A stretch of DNA of 64,000 nucleotides from Alcaligenaceae bacterium. Its GTDB lineage: Bacteria; Pseudomonadota; Gammaproteobacteria; Burkholderiales; Burkholderiaceae_B. Positions within the stretch are counted from its first letter, which is position 1; every line of letters begins with the position of its first letter. Position numbers and translations under genes: made by a program. The DNA is taken from positions 1 through 64,000 of the forward strand of contig JACCET010000010.1 in NCBI GenBank assembly GCA_013416405.1. Direction: 5' to 3'. The notes under the pieces are model-generated. The model ran no database searches and was not told where the DNA came from. It saw only the letters and a program-made list of their open reading frames with translations. Below are positions 1-8,244 of the stretch, in pieces.

Positions 1-141
1 GTACAGATACGAAAGACCATAAGCCATGGGCTCGACGTTCAAATCGAGACCAGACTTAAATACCGGAAAATCAAGGTAAATCATTAACTTATTAAGCCCT
101 AATGTGAAAACGTTGGGACACTACTGATCAAATATAAGGTT

Positions 142-1437
142 TCAGCGCACCATACCGGCGGCCACCGTTTGATGCGTCGCAGCGTCGATCAGGATAAAGG
201 AGCCCGTTACCGGATGGGATGCATAGGCATCAAGCGCAAGCAGATCTCGCGCAAGCAGCGTGACATGGCCGATATCGTTCATATCCAGCACACCTGCCGC
301 CACCACATCCTGCAATTCGTGAATATCACGCCGGGTGTGAACTGTTTTGACCCGTGCCTGGGTCGTACGGGTACCCTGCTTCAGCCAATATTGCCGGGCC
401 GGGTTCAGCGCCTGCCGATCCATCCAGCATAGCTCCGCATCGAATTCACGCGTCAGCCGGAGCTGTGCCTGGCCCGCAACCAGCAGGTCTCCGCGAGACA
501 CGTCAATATCCTTGTCCAACACAATGGTAATGCTGGCACCATCGTCAGCGTGATCGACATCTTGTTCACCACGCAGCAACCTGGCCACGGAAGCCTTCTG
601 CCCACTGGGCAAGACCTTGACCTGATCACCCACCTTCAGGCCGGCACCCGAAAGCTGACCGGCATAGCCCCGGAAATGCTGGCTGCTGTCGCCACCATGA
701 CGTATGACCCACTGCACGAAGAACCGGCCCTGGCCTTGTCCGCCCGGTTCACTGTTGGGCAGGGTTTCCAGCAAGGACAGCAGCGTCGGCCCTTCGTACC
801 AGGGGGTATGACTGGACGGCTGAACCACGTTGTCTCCCTTCAGGGCAGACAGGGGAACAATATGGAAATGCGCTATGCCCAGCTTGCCTGCCAGCTCGGC
901 ATAAGATAATCGAATGCGCTCGAATACCTGCTGATCCCAGTCAACCAGATCCATTTTATTGACGGCCACGACAATATGGCGCAAACCCAATAGCTGCGCC
1001 AGTGCGCTGTGCCGCTTGGTTTGCGCCAGCAGCTTGCCGTCGGCTGCGCGACTGGCATCGACCAGAACGATGGCCGCCTGCGCCGTTGAGGCGCCGGTCA
1101 CCATATTGCGCGTGTACTGCTCGTGTCCAGGTGCGTCGGCGATAATGAACTTTCGTCGCGGCGTTGCAAAGTAGCGATAGGCCACATCGATGGTAATGCC
1201 CTGCTCGCGCTCGGCCTCCAGCCCATCGGTCAACAACGACAGATCAATTTCTCCAACCGCCACCCGCTTGTACTTGGATCGCGAAATGGACGCCATCTGA
1301 TCGGCAAAAACCACCTTGCTGTCATACAAGAGCCGTCCTATCAGCGTAGATTTCCCATCGTCCACCGAGCCTGCGGTAATCAGGCGCAGCACGCCGGTGT
1401 CGTGGGCAGACACCCACGCATCATTAATTGCATTCAT
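142..1437 (-). CDS. cysN: Sulfate adenylyltransferase subunit 1 (GTPase)
   Basis: GTPase subunit of ATP sulfurylase, which with CysD activates sulfate to adenosine 5'-phosphosulfate in the cytoplasm. The 431-residue product shows the P-loop GSVDDGKSTL, the G3 motif DAPGHEQYTRNM and the G4 motif NKMD, followed by EF-Tu-like beta-barrel domains. It stops after these, so it is the stand-alone form without a fused CysC (APS kinase) domain. The ATG at 1437 shares one base with the cysD stop (TAATG), which implies translational coupling. The open frame continues upstream, but that part overlaps cysD and lacks family similarity. It is the last gene of cysH-cysD-cysN. The 141 bases downstream hold no gene I can recognise. 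Confidence 0.95.
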   Translation of the reverse strand: MNAINDAWVSAHDTGVLRLITAGSVDDGKSTLIGRLLYDSKVVFADQMASISRSKYKRVAVGEIDLSLLTDGLEAEREQGITIDVAYRYFATPRRKFIIADAPGHEQYTRNMVTGASTAQAAIVLVDASRAADGKLLAQTKRHSALAQLLGLRHIVVAVNKMDLVDWDQQVFERIRLSYAELAGKLGIAHFHIVPLSALKGDNVVQPSSHTPWYEGPTLLSLLETLPNSEPGGQGQGRFFVQWVIRHGGDSSQHFRGYAGQLSGAGLKVGDQVKVLPSGQKASVARLLRGEQDVDHADDGASITIVLDKDIDVSRGDLLVAGQAQLRLTREFDAELCWMDRQALNPARQYWLKQGTRTTQARVKTVHTRRDIHELQDVVAAGVLDMNDIGHVTLLARDLLALDAYASHPVTGSFILIDAATHQTVAAGMVR

Positions 1438-2345
1438 TAAAAATACCCCTGTTTCTTGCGCCGCTCCATTGAGGCTTCGGAAGTCTGGTCGTCCATGCGG
1501 GTTGCGCCGCGCTCGGTAATTGTTGTAATGGCGGTCTCTGCAATGATGGCTTGAGGATCGGCAGCCGTCGAAGCCACTGGGCAGGTGCACGAAATATCGC
1601 CAACCGTGCGAAAGCGCACAGTCATCGTTTCCGGAATTTCGGTGGGCCGTGGCGGCGTGATGGGGGTAACCGGCACCAGCAGGCCATTGCGCTGCACCAC
1701 CAGCCGCTCATGGGCGTAATACAGCGATGGCAGACTGAGCTGCTCACGCGCGATGTATTGCCAGACGTCCAGCTCGGTCCAATTCGATATTGGGAAAACG
1801 CGCAAGTTCTCGCCGGCGTGCACCTTGGTGTTGAATAAATTCCACAGCTCGGGCCTCTGCGCCTTGGGATCCCACTGGCCAAACTCATTCCTGAAAGAAA
1901 ATACGCGTTCTTTGGCTCTTGCCTTTTCCTCGTCGCGCCGCGCGCCGCCTATGCAGGCGTCAAAGCCGAACTCATCAATGGCTTCCAGCAAGGTCGTGGC
2001 CTGGGCCGCATTGCGGGTATCGGTCGCACGACGCAATGCCACCGTGCCCCGTGCGATGGAGTCTTCAACGTGCCTGATGATCAGGGTCTCACCCAGCTCC
2101 TTTGCCCGACGGTCACGAAAGGCAATGACCTCGTCGAAATTATGCCCGGTGTCGATATGCATCAGGGGAAACGGAAATGCCGCCGGCCGGAAGGCTTTCT
2201 CTGCCAGGCGCAGCAGCACAACGGAATCCTTGCCACCTGAAAACAGCAGCACCGGTCTTTCACACTCGGCGGCCACCTCGCGCAGAATAAAAATGGCTTC
2301 CGACTCCAGCCAGTCCAAGTGTGTGCGCGCAGAAATATCACCCAT
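1437..2345 (-). CDS. cysD: Sulfate adenylyltransferase subunit 2
   Basis: Catalytic subunit of ATP sulfurylase, forming APS from ATP and sulfate together with CysN. The 302-residue product has the PP-loop LFSGGKDSVV near residue 40 and the family motifs AFRDRRAKELGE and GGARRDEEKARAKER. The ATG at 2345 is chosen because an AGGAG ribosome-binding site lies 7 bases before it and the protein then begins right before the family's N-terminal helix. It starts 2 bases after the cysH stop, and its Shine-Dalgarno lies inside the last cysH codons. Operon partner of cysH and cysN. Confidence 0.95.
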   Translation of the reverse strand: MGDISARTHLDWLESEAIFILREVAAECERPVLLFSGGKDSVVLLRLAEKAFRPAAFPFPLMHIDTGHNFDEVIAFRDRRAKELGETLIIRHVEDSIARGTVALRRATDTRNAAQATTLLEAIDEFGFDACIGGARRDEEKARAKERVFSFRNEFGQWDPKAQRPELWNLFNTKVHAGENLRVFPISNWTELDVWQYIAREQLSLPSLYYAHERLVVQRNGLLVPVTPITPPRPTEIPETMTVRFRTVGDISCTCPVASTAADPQAIIAETAITTITERGATRMDDQTSEASMERRKKQGYF

Positions 2346-2347
2346 AT

Positions 2348-3097
2348 TCAACTCCTTTCTATTTGAGGTCCGGATCGGCTCACGTGCAGGCCGCACTCCC
2401 GGGACAGCTTCTGTTCCCACCACCAGCGTCCTGCCCTGATATCCTCATTGGGGCGAATGGCACGCGTGCAAGGCTCACAGCCTATGGATGGATAACCCTG
2501 ATCATGCAGGGGGTTATAGGGAATCTTCCATGCATGCACGACATCCCATACCTGCTTCAGCGTCCAGTTGGTTAATGGATTGAACTTCTGCAAGCCAAAG
2601 ATCCGATCAAATTCGGTTTCGGCCAGATCAACGCGGGTCATCGATTGCTCGCGACGCTGACCGGTAAGCCAGGCCGAGCGCCCCTGCAAGGCACGCCGCA
2701 AGGGCTCCACCTTGCGCAGATTGCAGCAGGCCTTGCGCAAATCCGTGCTTTCGTAGAAAGCAAAGGCGCCATACTCATCGACATGGCGCTTGACCGCGGC
2801 CGCATCTGGCTGCACCATATTCACCGTAACGCCGTAACACGCCTGAATGCGCGCTACCAACGACAGGGTCTGATCGTGCAGCCGCCCGGTATCCAGCGTA
2901 AACACCTCTATCGGCAAACCCGCAGTAAAAATGGCGTGCGCCAGCAACATATCTTCCACGCCCAACGACGACGCAAAGACAGCATCCGGGTATTTGGCGG
3001 AAATATCTGCCAGCCTTTCCTGCAGCAACAGCCATTGTTCGCCAGTGGCGGTATTCAATGAAGTAGGCACGGCGTTCCTGTTTTCCTTGCGTTCCAC
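2348..3097 (-). CDS. cysH: Assimilatory APS/PAPS reductase
   Basis: Reduces activated sulfate to sulfite. The 249-residue protein has the PP-loop region SSLGVEDMLL, the motif CCNLRKVEPL and a second pair CEPC, four cysteines that in this family bind a [4Fe-4S] cluster. It ends ECGLH, the mobile catalytic cysteine tail. Presence of both cysteine pairs points to the APS-using (plant/Pseudomonas type) reductase, not the cluster-free PAPS enzyme; this agrees with the absence of cysC in the operon. The listed start is a GTG with poor ribosome-binding sequence; a second GTG at 3070 preceded by AGGAA is an equally good start. First gene of cysHDN, divergent from gdhA. Confidence 0.93.
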   Translation of the reverse strand: MERKENRNAVPTSLNTATGEQWLLLQERLADISAKYPDAVFASSLGVEDMLLAHAIFTAGLPIEVFTLDTGRLHDQTLSLVARIQACYGVTVNMVQPDAAAVKRHVDEYGAFAFYESTDLRKACCNLRKVEPLRRALQGRSAWLTGQRREQSMTRVDLAETEFDRIFGLQKFNPLTNWTLKQVWDVVHAWKIPYNPLHDQGYPSIGCEPCTRAIRPNEDIRAGRWWWEQKLSRECGLHVSRSGPQIERS

Positions 3098-3348
3098 ATG
3101 ACTTATGCGGCCCGCTTACGTAAAGCAATCATTCTGAATGCCCCGCCAGCTCAAGGGAACGACTGAATCGTTGAATGTTTATCACTGCCCGCCATTAACA
3201 GGAAAAATCATAAGCTCATGCATTTACTGCGTCCCTATTTAATTTTTCTCAATATTTATGGGGGACGGAATCCAAACGGCGCACTAAAATGTCGGCACCC
3301 GTAACCCAGGGACACTTGTCATCCAACTTAAACGCATAAGGCTCAACC
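3098..3348. promoter_or_regulatory. Divergent control region cysH / gdhA
   Basis: This 251-base gene-free stretch separates two divergent transcripts and must hold both promoters. It is noticeably AT-rich between 3200 and 3255 (runs such as TATTTAATTTTTCTC), unlike the genes around it. A short perfect inverted repeat AACGA-CTGAA-TCGTT lies near 3155. CysB, the usual LysR-type activator of cysH operons, has too loose a consensus for me to place a site, so no operator is claimed. Confidence 0.45.
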
Positions 3349-4638
3349 ATGTCAGAACATCCGACACATGCACTTCCCTCTTATCTGAACGCCCACGAAC
3401 TCGGTCCATGGGGTATTTATCTTGAGCAGGTCGAACGTGTAACGCCTTATCTGGGCAAGTTGGCACGTTGGGTCGAAACGCTGAAAAGGCCCAAGCGCTC
3501 GCTTATCGTCGATATTCCCATCGAGCTTGATAACGGCACTATTGCGCATTTCGAAGGCTATCGGGTGCAGCACAACACCTCACGCGGCCCCGGCAAAGGC
3601 GGCGTACGCTTCCACCAAGACGTCACGCTGTCTGAAGTAATGGCGCTTTCCGCCTGGATGTCCGTTAAATCGGCGGCCGTTAATCTGCCCTTCGGCGGCG
3701 CCAAGGGCGGTGTGCGCATAGATCCGCGCAACCATTCCCGCGGCGAACTCGAGCGCATCACACGTCGCTACACCAGTGAAATCGGCGCCATCATCGGACC
3801 CAACAAAGACATTCCCGCACCCGACGTCAATACCAACGCGCAAACCATGGCCTGGATGATGGATACCTACTCCATGAACGAGGGCTCAACCACAACCGGT
3901 GTGGTCACCGGTAAGCCGGTGTCGTTGGGCGGCAGCCTGGGCCGGGTTGAAGCCACCGGACGCGGGGTCTTCGTGGTGGGCCGCGAAGCCGCCCGCGATG
4001 CAGGCATTCCCCTGGATGGCGCGCGTGTGGTCATACAAGGTTTCGGGAATGTAGGCGGCACCGCTGCCCGCCTGTTCTACGAAGCCGGGGCAAAAGTCAT
4101 TGCCATACAGGATCACACTGGCTGCGTATACAAAAGCACCGGCCTTGACGTGCTTGCATTGCTGCAATACGTGGAAGAGCATGGTGGCATTGCCGGCGCA
4201 CCAGACACCGAAAGCCTGAACATGTCTGAATTCTGGTCGCTGGAAACCGAGCTGCTGATTCCAGCGGCTCTTGAAGGCCAATTACACAAAGACAATGCCA
4301 ATTCCATACGTGCCAAAATCGTTATTGAAGGCGCCAACGGCCCCACCACGCCCGAAGCCGACGACATTCTTACGTCAAATGGAACACTGATCGTTCCCGA
4401 CGTACTAGCCAATGCCGGCGGTGTCACCGTCAGCTATTTCGAATGGGTGCAAGACTTTTCCAGCTTCTACTGGTCCGAGCAGGAAATCAATCAGCGCCTC
4501 GAAGCCATGATGATATCCGCCTACTCCTCCATCTCGGCCGTTGCCAAAGAGCATAAAGTCAGCCAGCGCACATCGGCGTTCATCACTGCCTGCACCCGCA
4601 TCCTGGAAGCACGGGAAGTACGCGGCCTTTATCCCTGA
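3349..4638 (+). CDS. gdhA: Glutamate dehydrogenase (Glu/Leu/Phe/Val family)
   Basis: Interconverts glutamate with 2-oxoglutarate and ammonia, using NAD(P). The 429-residue length fits the hexameric small GDH family. Visible motifs are the substrate site [10 protein letters not shown], the catalytic-lysine region PFGGAKGGV, the PAPDVNT loop and the Rossmann motif GFGNVGG; the C-terminal part ends with VSYFEWVQD. An AAGG precedes the ATG. It stands alone on the plus strand, divergent from cysH and convergent with the glycosyltransferase, whose 3' end overlaps it by 10 bases. Coenzyme preference cannot be read safely from the sequence. Confidence 0.95.
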   Translation: MSEHPTHALPSYLNAHELGPWGIYLEQVERVTPYLGKLARWVETLKRPKRSLIVDIPIELDNGTIAHFEGYRVQHNTSRGPGKGGVRFHQDVTLSEVMALSAWMSVKSAAVNLPFGGAKGGVRIDPRNHSRGELERITRRYTSEIGAIIGPNKDIPAPDVNTNAQTMAWMMDTYSMNEGSTTTGVVTGKPVSLGGSLGRVEATGRGVFVVGREAARDAGIPLDGARVVIQGFGNVGGTAARLFYEAGAKVIAIQDHTGCVYKSTGLDVLALLQYVEEHGGIAGAPDTESLNMSEFWSLETELLIPAALEGQLHKDNANSIRAKIVIEGANGPTTPEADDILTSNGTLIVPDVLANAGGVTVSYFEWVQDFSSFYWSEQEINQRLEAMMISAYSSISAVAKEHKVSQRTSAFITACTRILEAREVRGLYP

Positions 4639-5555
4639 TCAAGGCTCCGCGACGAACGCATCATCGGAGCAAAAGCTTCGGGGGGCTCGCAAGGCTTCGC
4701 ATCAATGGCTGCCCGCATGCGTTCCAGAGAGGGCGATATCACCCGGCGCTGCCTCAAGGCAAGCGGCAGCCCTAGCGCCACATCGGCAAGGGTGCGCCAG
4801 AACATGCCCGAAGAACGCGCCCTGCCCAACTGCGCGCAGGTTCTGCGCCACGCCGGCCGCAACGGGCGGCGCATCCAGGCCAGCCAGATCTCATTGCGAA
4901 TACGCCAGCGCTTGCGCAGGCGTATATCCTCCGGCACGCCAGGCAAACGCTGGCTGAGCACCTCATCCGTGTACACCACGTGCAGGCCACGCTCGGCTAT
5001 GTCCAGCGACAGCAATGCTTCCTCCCCTCCCATAAAAAACGGAGGCCAGAATCCCCCCACGTCGAGAAAAGCGCGGGTTCGCACTATGCATGCTCCCGCC
5101 ATGAAATCCAGCAAACGGGGGCCCGGCAAGTTTCCACGTGGCAATGCGCTTCGTGCCATATTCACGCAAACGGGACTCAGCTGCCGACCGGCGCCGATGC
5201 GGACGCAGGCGCCCAAAACCGCCACATCGGGCGCCGCGTCCAGTATTTCTGCGGCACGCTCCAGCGCACCGGTTTCCCAGCGCGTGTCCTCATCGCTAAA
5301 CGCAATGTAGGGCGTATGGACATAAGCAGCACCTATGTTGCGGGCGGCGCCCCCGAGATTGCGCCTTGCCCGAATCAGCATGACCGACGGGAACCGCTCC
5401 GATATCGACGTTGAGGTTCCATCAGTAGAGCCATTATCGATCACCAAAATCGGCCACTTACCCTGCAACTGGCACAGGGCGTTCAAAGTATTGAGCACAG
5501 TCGCCCGACGGTTGTATGTCGTAACAACAATCGATACACGTCCTTCAATGGGCAT
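4629..5555 (-). CDS. Family 2 glycosyltransferase
   Basis: Inverting GT-A fold glycosyltransferase of unknown acceptor. The protein opens with the classical nucleotide-sugar fold [10 protein letters not shown], has [10 protein letters not shown] at about residue 40 and the metal-binding acidic motif SDEDTR near residue 95, then [14 protein letters not shown], the usual catalytic-base region. The C-terminal 80 residues are arginine-rich and without membrane segments, so it is probably a soluble or peripheral membrane enzyme. The ATG at 5555 is chosen because homology begins right after it; a GTG at 5600 is also in frame and neither has a strong ribosome-binding site. No other envelope-polysaccharide genes are adjacent, so the product is not predictable. 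Confidence 0.85.
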   Translation of the reverse strand: MPIEGRVSIVVTTYNRRATVLNTLNALCQLQGKWPILVIDNGSTDGTSTSISERFPSVMLIRARRNLGGAARNIGAAYVHTPYIAFSDEDTRWETGALERAAEILDAAPDVAVLGACVRIGAGRQLSPVCVNMARSALPRGNLPGPRLLDFMAGACIVRTRAFLDVGGFWPPFFMGGEEALLSLDIAERGLHVVYTDEVLSQRLPGVPEDIRLRKRWRIRNEIWLAWMRRPLRPAWRRTCAQLGRARSSGMFWRTLADVALGLPLALRQRRVISPSLERMRAAIDAKPCEPPEAFAPMMRSSRSLDQG

Positions 5556-5627
5556 TGTTAGTGGTTTGCCTGAGAGTTGATATACGGCCCTACCCAGCAC
5601 CCGCCGTGCCCGGCATACCCATGGTTT

Positions 5628-6965
5628 TCACCAAGAGACCTGCTCGGCCTCAGTGTCGTCATACTCATCAAGCCGGTTATAGAGCGTCTTCAAACTGATG
5701 CCCAGCATTTCCGCCGCAGCCTTCTTTACACCTCCGCACTGCTTGAGCGTGGCAAGAATGATCTGCCTGTTGGCGTCAGCAAGGGGAACCCCGACGGGCA
5801 CCAGTATCTCTGATCCCCATCCCGCGGAATGGGCCTCAAGCTCAAAGGAGTTGAAGTCACCGGCAATGACGTCATCGGCCAGAATATAACTGCGGTATAC
5901 ATAATTGCGCAGCTCACGTATATTTCCCGGCCAGGAATAAGTCCGCATCGCCTTCATGGCTTCCGGGGCAAAGGTCTTCTTTGTCCCGTTCTCGGAGTTG
6001 ATCTGGCCCAAAAAATGCTCCGCCAGCAACAACACGTCACCTTCACGTTCGCGCAACGGTGGAAGCTCCAGGGGAAAAACGCTAAGCCGATGATATAAAT
6101 CTTCACGCAGCGCTCCGCTGCTGACAGCCAGTTCCGGATTCCGGTTGGTGGCCGCAATCACTCTGACATCCGCCGTTATTTCCTCGTGTGTGCCCACACG
6201 CATGAAGCGCCCACTTTCCAGGACCCGCAGTAAACGCACTTGCAGTTCCAAAGACATTTCGGTGATTTCGTCCAGGAACAGCGTACCTCCGCAAGCACGT
6301 TCGAAGTAGCCTTTGTGCTGCCGGTCGGCTCCTGTAAAGCTGCCTTTTTCATGGCCAAAAAGCTCGCTTTCGATGAGATTTGATGAAATCGCGCCACAAT
6401 TGATGGATATCAGTGGCTGCTTATGCCGCGAACTGGCCCTGTGAATGGCTTCCGCCGCCAGCTCCTTGCCCGTGCCGCTTTCACCGATCAATAGTACCGT
6501 CGCCTGTGTCGGGGCAACCTTTTCAATGTGCGCACACAGCAACTGCAGGGCGCGGGATTCGCCTATCATTCCCGAAAAGTAATCTGCTGATCCCGACACA
6601 TTTCGTTCGGGCGGCGTGGACTTTAGTTCCCCCAGCACCCCACGCAGACGCCTGAGGCTAACTGGCTTGAGCAGATAATCGACCGCCCCGCAACGCAAGG
6701 CCTCTATGGCATGGTCAACGTCTGCGTCAGCCGTCATGAACACCAACTGCATGCCTGGCAGTTCGGCCTGCTTCCATAAATCGATACCGTTGCCGTCAGG
6801 CAGGTTTACGTCCAGCAACATGACGTCAGGCTTTTGCCTGTCGATCTGTATTCGTGCTTGCCGGATATCACCCGCCTGGGCAACCGTATAGCCATCCTCG
6901 GCGGCAATATCTGCAATCAGTTCACGAACCGCGATATCGTCTTCAACGACCAAAAGGTGTGGCAT
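5628..6965 (-). CDS. Sigma-54-dependent response regulator (NtrC family)
   Basis: Three-domain activator of sigma-54 promoters. Residues 1-120 are a CheY-like receiver with acidic pocket VVEDD and phospho-acceptor D52 in LLDVNLPDG. Residues about 140-380 form the AAA+ domain with Walker A GESGTGKE, sigma-54 contact loop GSFTGA and Walker B TLFLDEITEM. The C-terminus is a Fis-type helix-turn-helix ending KTLYNRLDEY. The ATG at 6965 has GAAGGGG six bases upstream, better than the ATG at 6971. No sensor kinase gene is in the window, so it is an orphan. Divergent from a second, shorter paralogue at 7129 with a very similar C-terminal domain. Confidence 0.93.
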   Translation of the reverse strand: MPHLLVVEDDIAVRELIADIAAEDGYTVAQAGDIRQARIQIDRQKPDVMLLDVNLPDGNGIDLWKQAELPGMQLVFMTADADVDHAIEALRCGAVDYLLKPVSLRRLRGVLGELKSTPPERNVSGSADYFSGMIGESRALQLLCAHIEKVAPTQATVLLIGESGTGKELAAEAIHRASSRHKQPLISINCGAISSNLIESELFGHEKGSFTGADRQHKGYFERACGGTLFLDEITEMSLELQVRLLRVLESGRFMRVGTHEEITADVRVIAATNRNPELAVSSGALREDLYHRLSVFPLELPPLREREGDVLLLAEHFLGQINSENGTKKTFAPEAMKAMRTYSWPGNIRELRNYVYRSYILADDVIAGDFNSFELEAHSAGWGSEILVPVGVPLADANRQIILATLKQCGGVKKAAAEMLGISLKTLYNRLDEYDDTEAEQVSW

Positions 6966-7000
6966 GAACATCCCCTTCACGTTGGTTTTATGGCTCTGCG

Positions 7001-7013
7001 CTAACAATGTTAG
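7001..7013. promoter_or_regulatory. Perfect palindrome CTAACAATGTTAG between divergent activators
   Basis: CTAACA-A-TGTTAG is a perfect inverted repeat with 6-base arms, about 36 bases upstream of the response-regulator start. Together with the TTGC-CAATT-GCAA repeat at 7046-7058 it makes the 163-base region between the two sigma-54 activator genes a likely site for autoregulation. The binding protein is not known. Confidence 0.4.
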
Positions 7014-7045
7014 ATTATCGTAACCGTAAGGTCGGGTTAATACAC

Positions 7046-7058
7046 TTGCCAATTGCAA
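7046..7058. promoter_or_regulatory. Dyad TTGCCAATTGCAA between divergent activators
   Basis: TTGC-CAATT-GCAA is a short perfect dyad in the shared upstream region, roughly 70 bases before the ATG of the stand-alone activator at 7129. The form (two 4-base arms around an AT-rich centre) is the type recognised by Fis-like helix-turn-helix domains of NtrC-family proteins. Which of the two activators binds it is unknown. Confidence 0.3.
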
Positions 7059-7128
7059 CGAGATATGTTTGCGATGCCACCCGACCCTCTGGAACTGCTA
7101 TACCACCCTTTACTATAGACTAGCGATA

Positions 7129-8091
7129 ATGAAGAAATCTTCTCGCATTCTGGGCCACACCCCTTTAGCGTTCGAACTTGCGCGAGCCATCGTGAAGGCC
7201 GCGCCCACCGATGCCAGCGTCCTGCTTGTCGGAGAAAGCGGCACGGGCAAAGAGGTGGTTGCGCGAGCGATTCACAATCGCAGCCCCCGGCATGCAGAGC
7301 CCTTCATCGCCATTAACTGCGGCGCCATCACCGAGTCCTTGGCTGAAAGTGAGTTTTTTGGTCACGAGAAAGGTAGTTTCACCGACGCATCGTCCACCAC
7401 GCCCGGCTGCTTTGAGCAGGCTCATAATGGCACCCTGTTTCTGGACGAAGTCACGGAAATGCCTCTGCCCATGCAAGTCCAGCTATTGCGTATTCTTGAA
7501 ACGGGGCAATACCACCGTGTAGGCGGCACAAAACAGCTCACGGTCAATGTGCGCATCATCGCAGCCACCAACCGTGACCCCAGGCAAGCCGTACAAAGTG
7601 GCCGGTTTCGCTCAGACCTGCTTTATCGACTGGCCGTGTTTCCAGTACGAATACCAACGCTGCGCGAGCGTAAGAAGGACATCATGTATTTTGCGCGGCG
7701 CTTCGTCGATGAGCTGAACGAACAGGAAAAAACCGGAAAAACACTGGCGGCCTCAGCCACCAAAGTCCTGGAAGCTCACAACTGGCCCGGCAACATCCGG
7801 GAATTAAAGAACGTCATTACCCGAGCCTACATACTGGCCGACAACATTATCGACATTCAACCCATTACTCCCCTGCACCTGAGCAACCCACCGGAAGTGC
7901 AGCAAGGGCAAGTCAAAATCCCCATCGGCACGTCCCTGCTTAGCGCGCAACGCGCAATTATCACGGCCACCCTGGACTCCTACGACGGAGACAAGCGCCG
8001 CACCGCCCTTGCCTTGGGCATCAGCCCAAAAACGTTATATAACCGCCTTGCTCAATTTCATAAAGGCGGCGAGACAAAACCGGCTTCCTGA
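7129..8091 (+). CDS. Stand-alone sigma-54 activator with altered GAFTGA loop
   Basis: A 320-residue enhancer-binding protein consisting only of an AAA+ domain and a Fis-type DNA-binding domain, like PspF in layout. Walker A is GESGTGKE (residues 35-42), Walker B TLFLDEVTEM (about 102-111), and the C-terminus ends GISPKTLYNRLAQF. The sigma-54 contact loop, normally GAFTGA, reads GSFTDA at residues 82-87, so the second glycine is aspartate; the divergent neighbour keeps GSFTGA. With no receiver or sensor domain, activity must be controlled by expression or by a partner protein. The ATG at 7129 starts 10 residues before the AAA+ homology. It is followed by rpoN on the same strand. Confidence 0.88.
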   Translation: MKKSSRILGHTPLAFELARAIVKAAPTDASVLLVGESGTGKEVVARAIHNRSPRHAEPFIAINCGAITESLAESEFFGHEKGSFTDASSTTPGCFEQAHNGTLFLDEVTEMPLPMQVQLLRILETGQYHRVGGTKQLTVNVRIIAATNRDPRQAVQSGRFRSDLLYRLAVFPVRIPTLRERKKDIMYFARRFVDELNEQEKTGKTLAASATKVLEAHNWPGNIRELKNVITRAYILADNIIDIQPITPLHLSNPPEVQQGQVKIPIGTSLLSAQRAIITATLDSYDGDKRRTALALGISPKTLYNRLAQFHKGGETKPAS

Positions 8092-8182
8092 GCACGGCAC
8101 TTCTTACACCTATCGGTAATTTGTCATGCCTGCACCGACGCTGTGCGGCGCCTGCCACTGCGGGAATAACGGCGTCTACACC

Positions 8183-8199
8183 TGGCATCGGTTTTGCTT
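8183..8199 (+). promoter_or_regulatory. Sigma-54 (-24/-12) promoter before rpoN
   Basis: TGGCAT-CGGTT-TTGCTT matches the sigma-54 consensus TGGCAC-N5-TTGCW with the exact 10-base spacing between GG and GC and one base difference. The expected transcript start is about 8209, and the proposed GTG start of rpoN is at 8245, so it is correctly placed. It implies that sigma-54 with an activator, most likely the one encoded next door, drives transcription of its own gene. Confidence 0.7.
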
Positions 8200-8244
8200 G
8201 CTTATATGTTGAGACCAAGCACAACTTATGTCAGGAGCGAGAAG

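Noticed and set aside
1-141. End of another gene at the left edge
   Set aside because: No open frame with coding character is visible in these AT-rich bases.
8194-8244. Extended N-terminus of RpoN starting at a TTG
   Set aside because: The TTG lies inside the -12 element of the sigma-54 promoter, so it would be upstream of the transcript start; the GTG at 8245 has a good ribosome-binding site.
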